Assembly (NCBI RefSeq): GCF_900177725.1
Contig: NZ_FXAT01000006.1
Location: 1-64,000 of the forward strand
From: Paraburkholderia susongensis
Lineage (GTDB): Bacteria > Pseudomonadota > Gammaproteobacteria > Burkholderiales > Burkholderiaceae
Length of the DNA: 64,000 nucleotides
Direction of reading: 5' to 3'
The notes under the pieces are model-generated. The model made no database searches, was not told the origin of the DNA, and worked only from the letters and a program-made list of their open reading frames with translations. Positions 63,865 through 64,000 of the stretch are shown piece after piece. A program made the translations under genes and the position numbers. Numbering within the stretch: the first letter of the stretch is position 1; every line of letters begins with the position of its first letter.

Positions 63865-64000
63865 TTGAAACCGAAGATTCTTGTCACGCATAGCATCGAG
63901 GCGAGTGCGCTGCAGCGGCTCGCACAGGTATTCGAGGTGGATTTCCGCGACAGCAAAGCCGGACTCGACCGCACGACACTGATCGCCGCGCTGCGGGACA
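63865..64000 (+). CDS. D-2-hydroxyacid dehydrogenase, partial (5' end)
   Basis: The first 45 residues of a gene cut by the window end. TTG 63865 follows GAGGAG and gives MKPKILVTHSIEASALQRLA followed by QVFEVDFRDSKAGLDR. This is a typical start of D-isomer-specific 2-hydroxyacid dehydrogenases (glyoxylate/hydroxypyruvate reductase type). The NAD domain is not visible. The ATG at 63851 opens only a six-codon frame. It appears to belong to the preceding operon. Confidence 0.6.
   Translation, partial: MKPKILVTHSIEASALQRLAQVFEVDFRDSKAGLDRTTLIAALRD

Overview
The window looks like a chromosomal or megaplasmid segment of a Burkholderiaceae betaproteobacterium, most likely Paraburkholderia, Burkholderia or Caballeronia. 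This is inferred from high GC with GC-rich third positions, dense LysR regulators, and gene families typical of that group (ben operon, furan-acid cluster, HlyD/ABC-2/NodT efflux operon). No rRNA, tRNA, CRISPR array, phage module or replication origin was recognised.

Left part (1-17.5 kb) is loosely packed and accessory. It holds a CaiB-type CoA-transferase remnant, a MauG-like dihaem peroxidase, a secreted acid-phosphatase-like phosphoesterase, an NTF2-fold protein, a tiny-gene operon of unknown function (5.65-7.29 kb), a berberine-bridge-type flavoprotein with a divergent LysR regulator, a 552-residue glycine-rich repeat protein of unknown function (10.7-12.4 kb), two small exported proteins, an IS1182-type transposase remnant, an anchored membrane protein and an atypical CDF transporter.

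Middle part (17.5-46 kb) is compact and catabolic. An M20 amidohydrolase and a DUF2817 peptidase precede a His/Lys/Arg-type ABC importer (hisQMP) whose leader carries two HutC-like palindromes. A complete benzoate operon follows: a BenM/CatM-type LysR gene divergent from benABCD, then benE behind a strong hairpin. Next is a five-gene efflux operon (TetR, HlyD, ABC ATPase, ABC permease, NodT), and then a polyamine-type ABC importer linked to a creatinase-like M24 protein, an amidohydrolase, LysR, a second binding protein and an N-terminal-nucleophile asparaginase. That last group has no pathway I can name and is a good candidate for an undescribed degradation route. A frameshifted carboxymuconolactone-decarboxylase relic and an XRE/MmyB regulator close it.

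Right part (45.6-60 kb) is a nine-gene minus-strand operon whose content matches the hmf furan pathway: UbiD, UbiX, a three-subunit molybdenum hydroxylase, CoA ligase, enoyl-CoA-hydratase-fold hydrolase, GMC oxidoreductase and MFS transporter. Two closely related LysR genes bracket it. The predicted flow is HMF/furfural or furandicarboxylate to 2-furoate, 2-furoyl-CoA, 5-hydroxy-2-furoyl-CoA and 2-oxoglutarate. The molybdenum large subunit carries an unusual C-terminal CoxG-like domain.

The window ends in a taurine/sulfonate-type ABC importer with a class II aldolase and the first codons of a 2-hydroxyacid dehydrogenase. These lie behind a near-consensus sigma-70 promoter overlapped by a perfect 17-bp palindrome.
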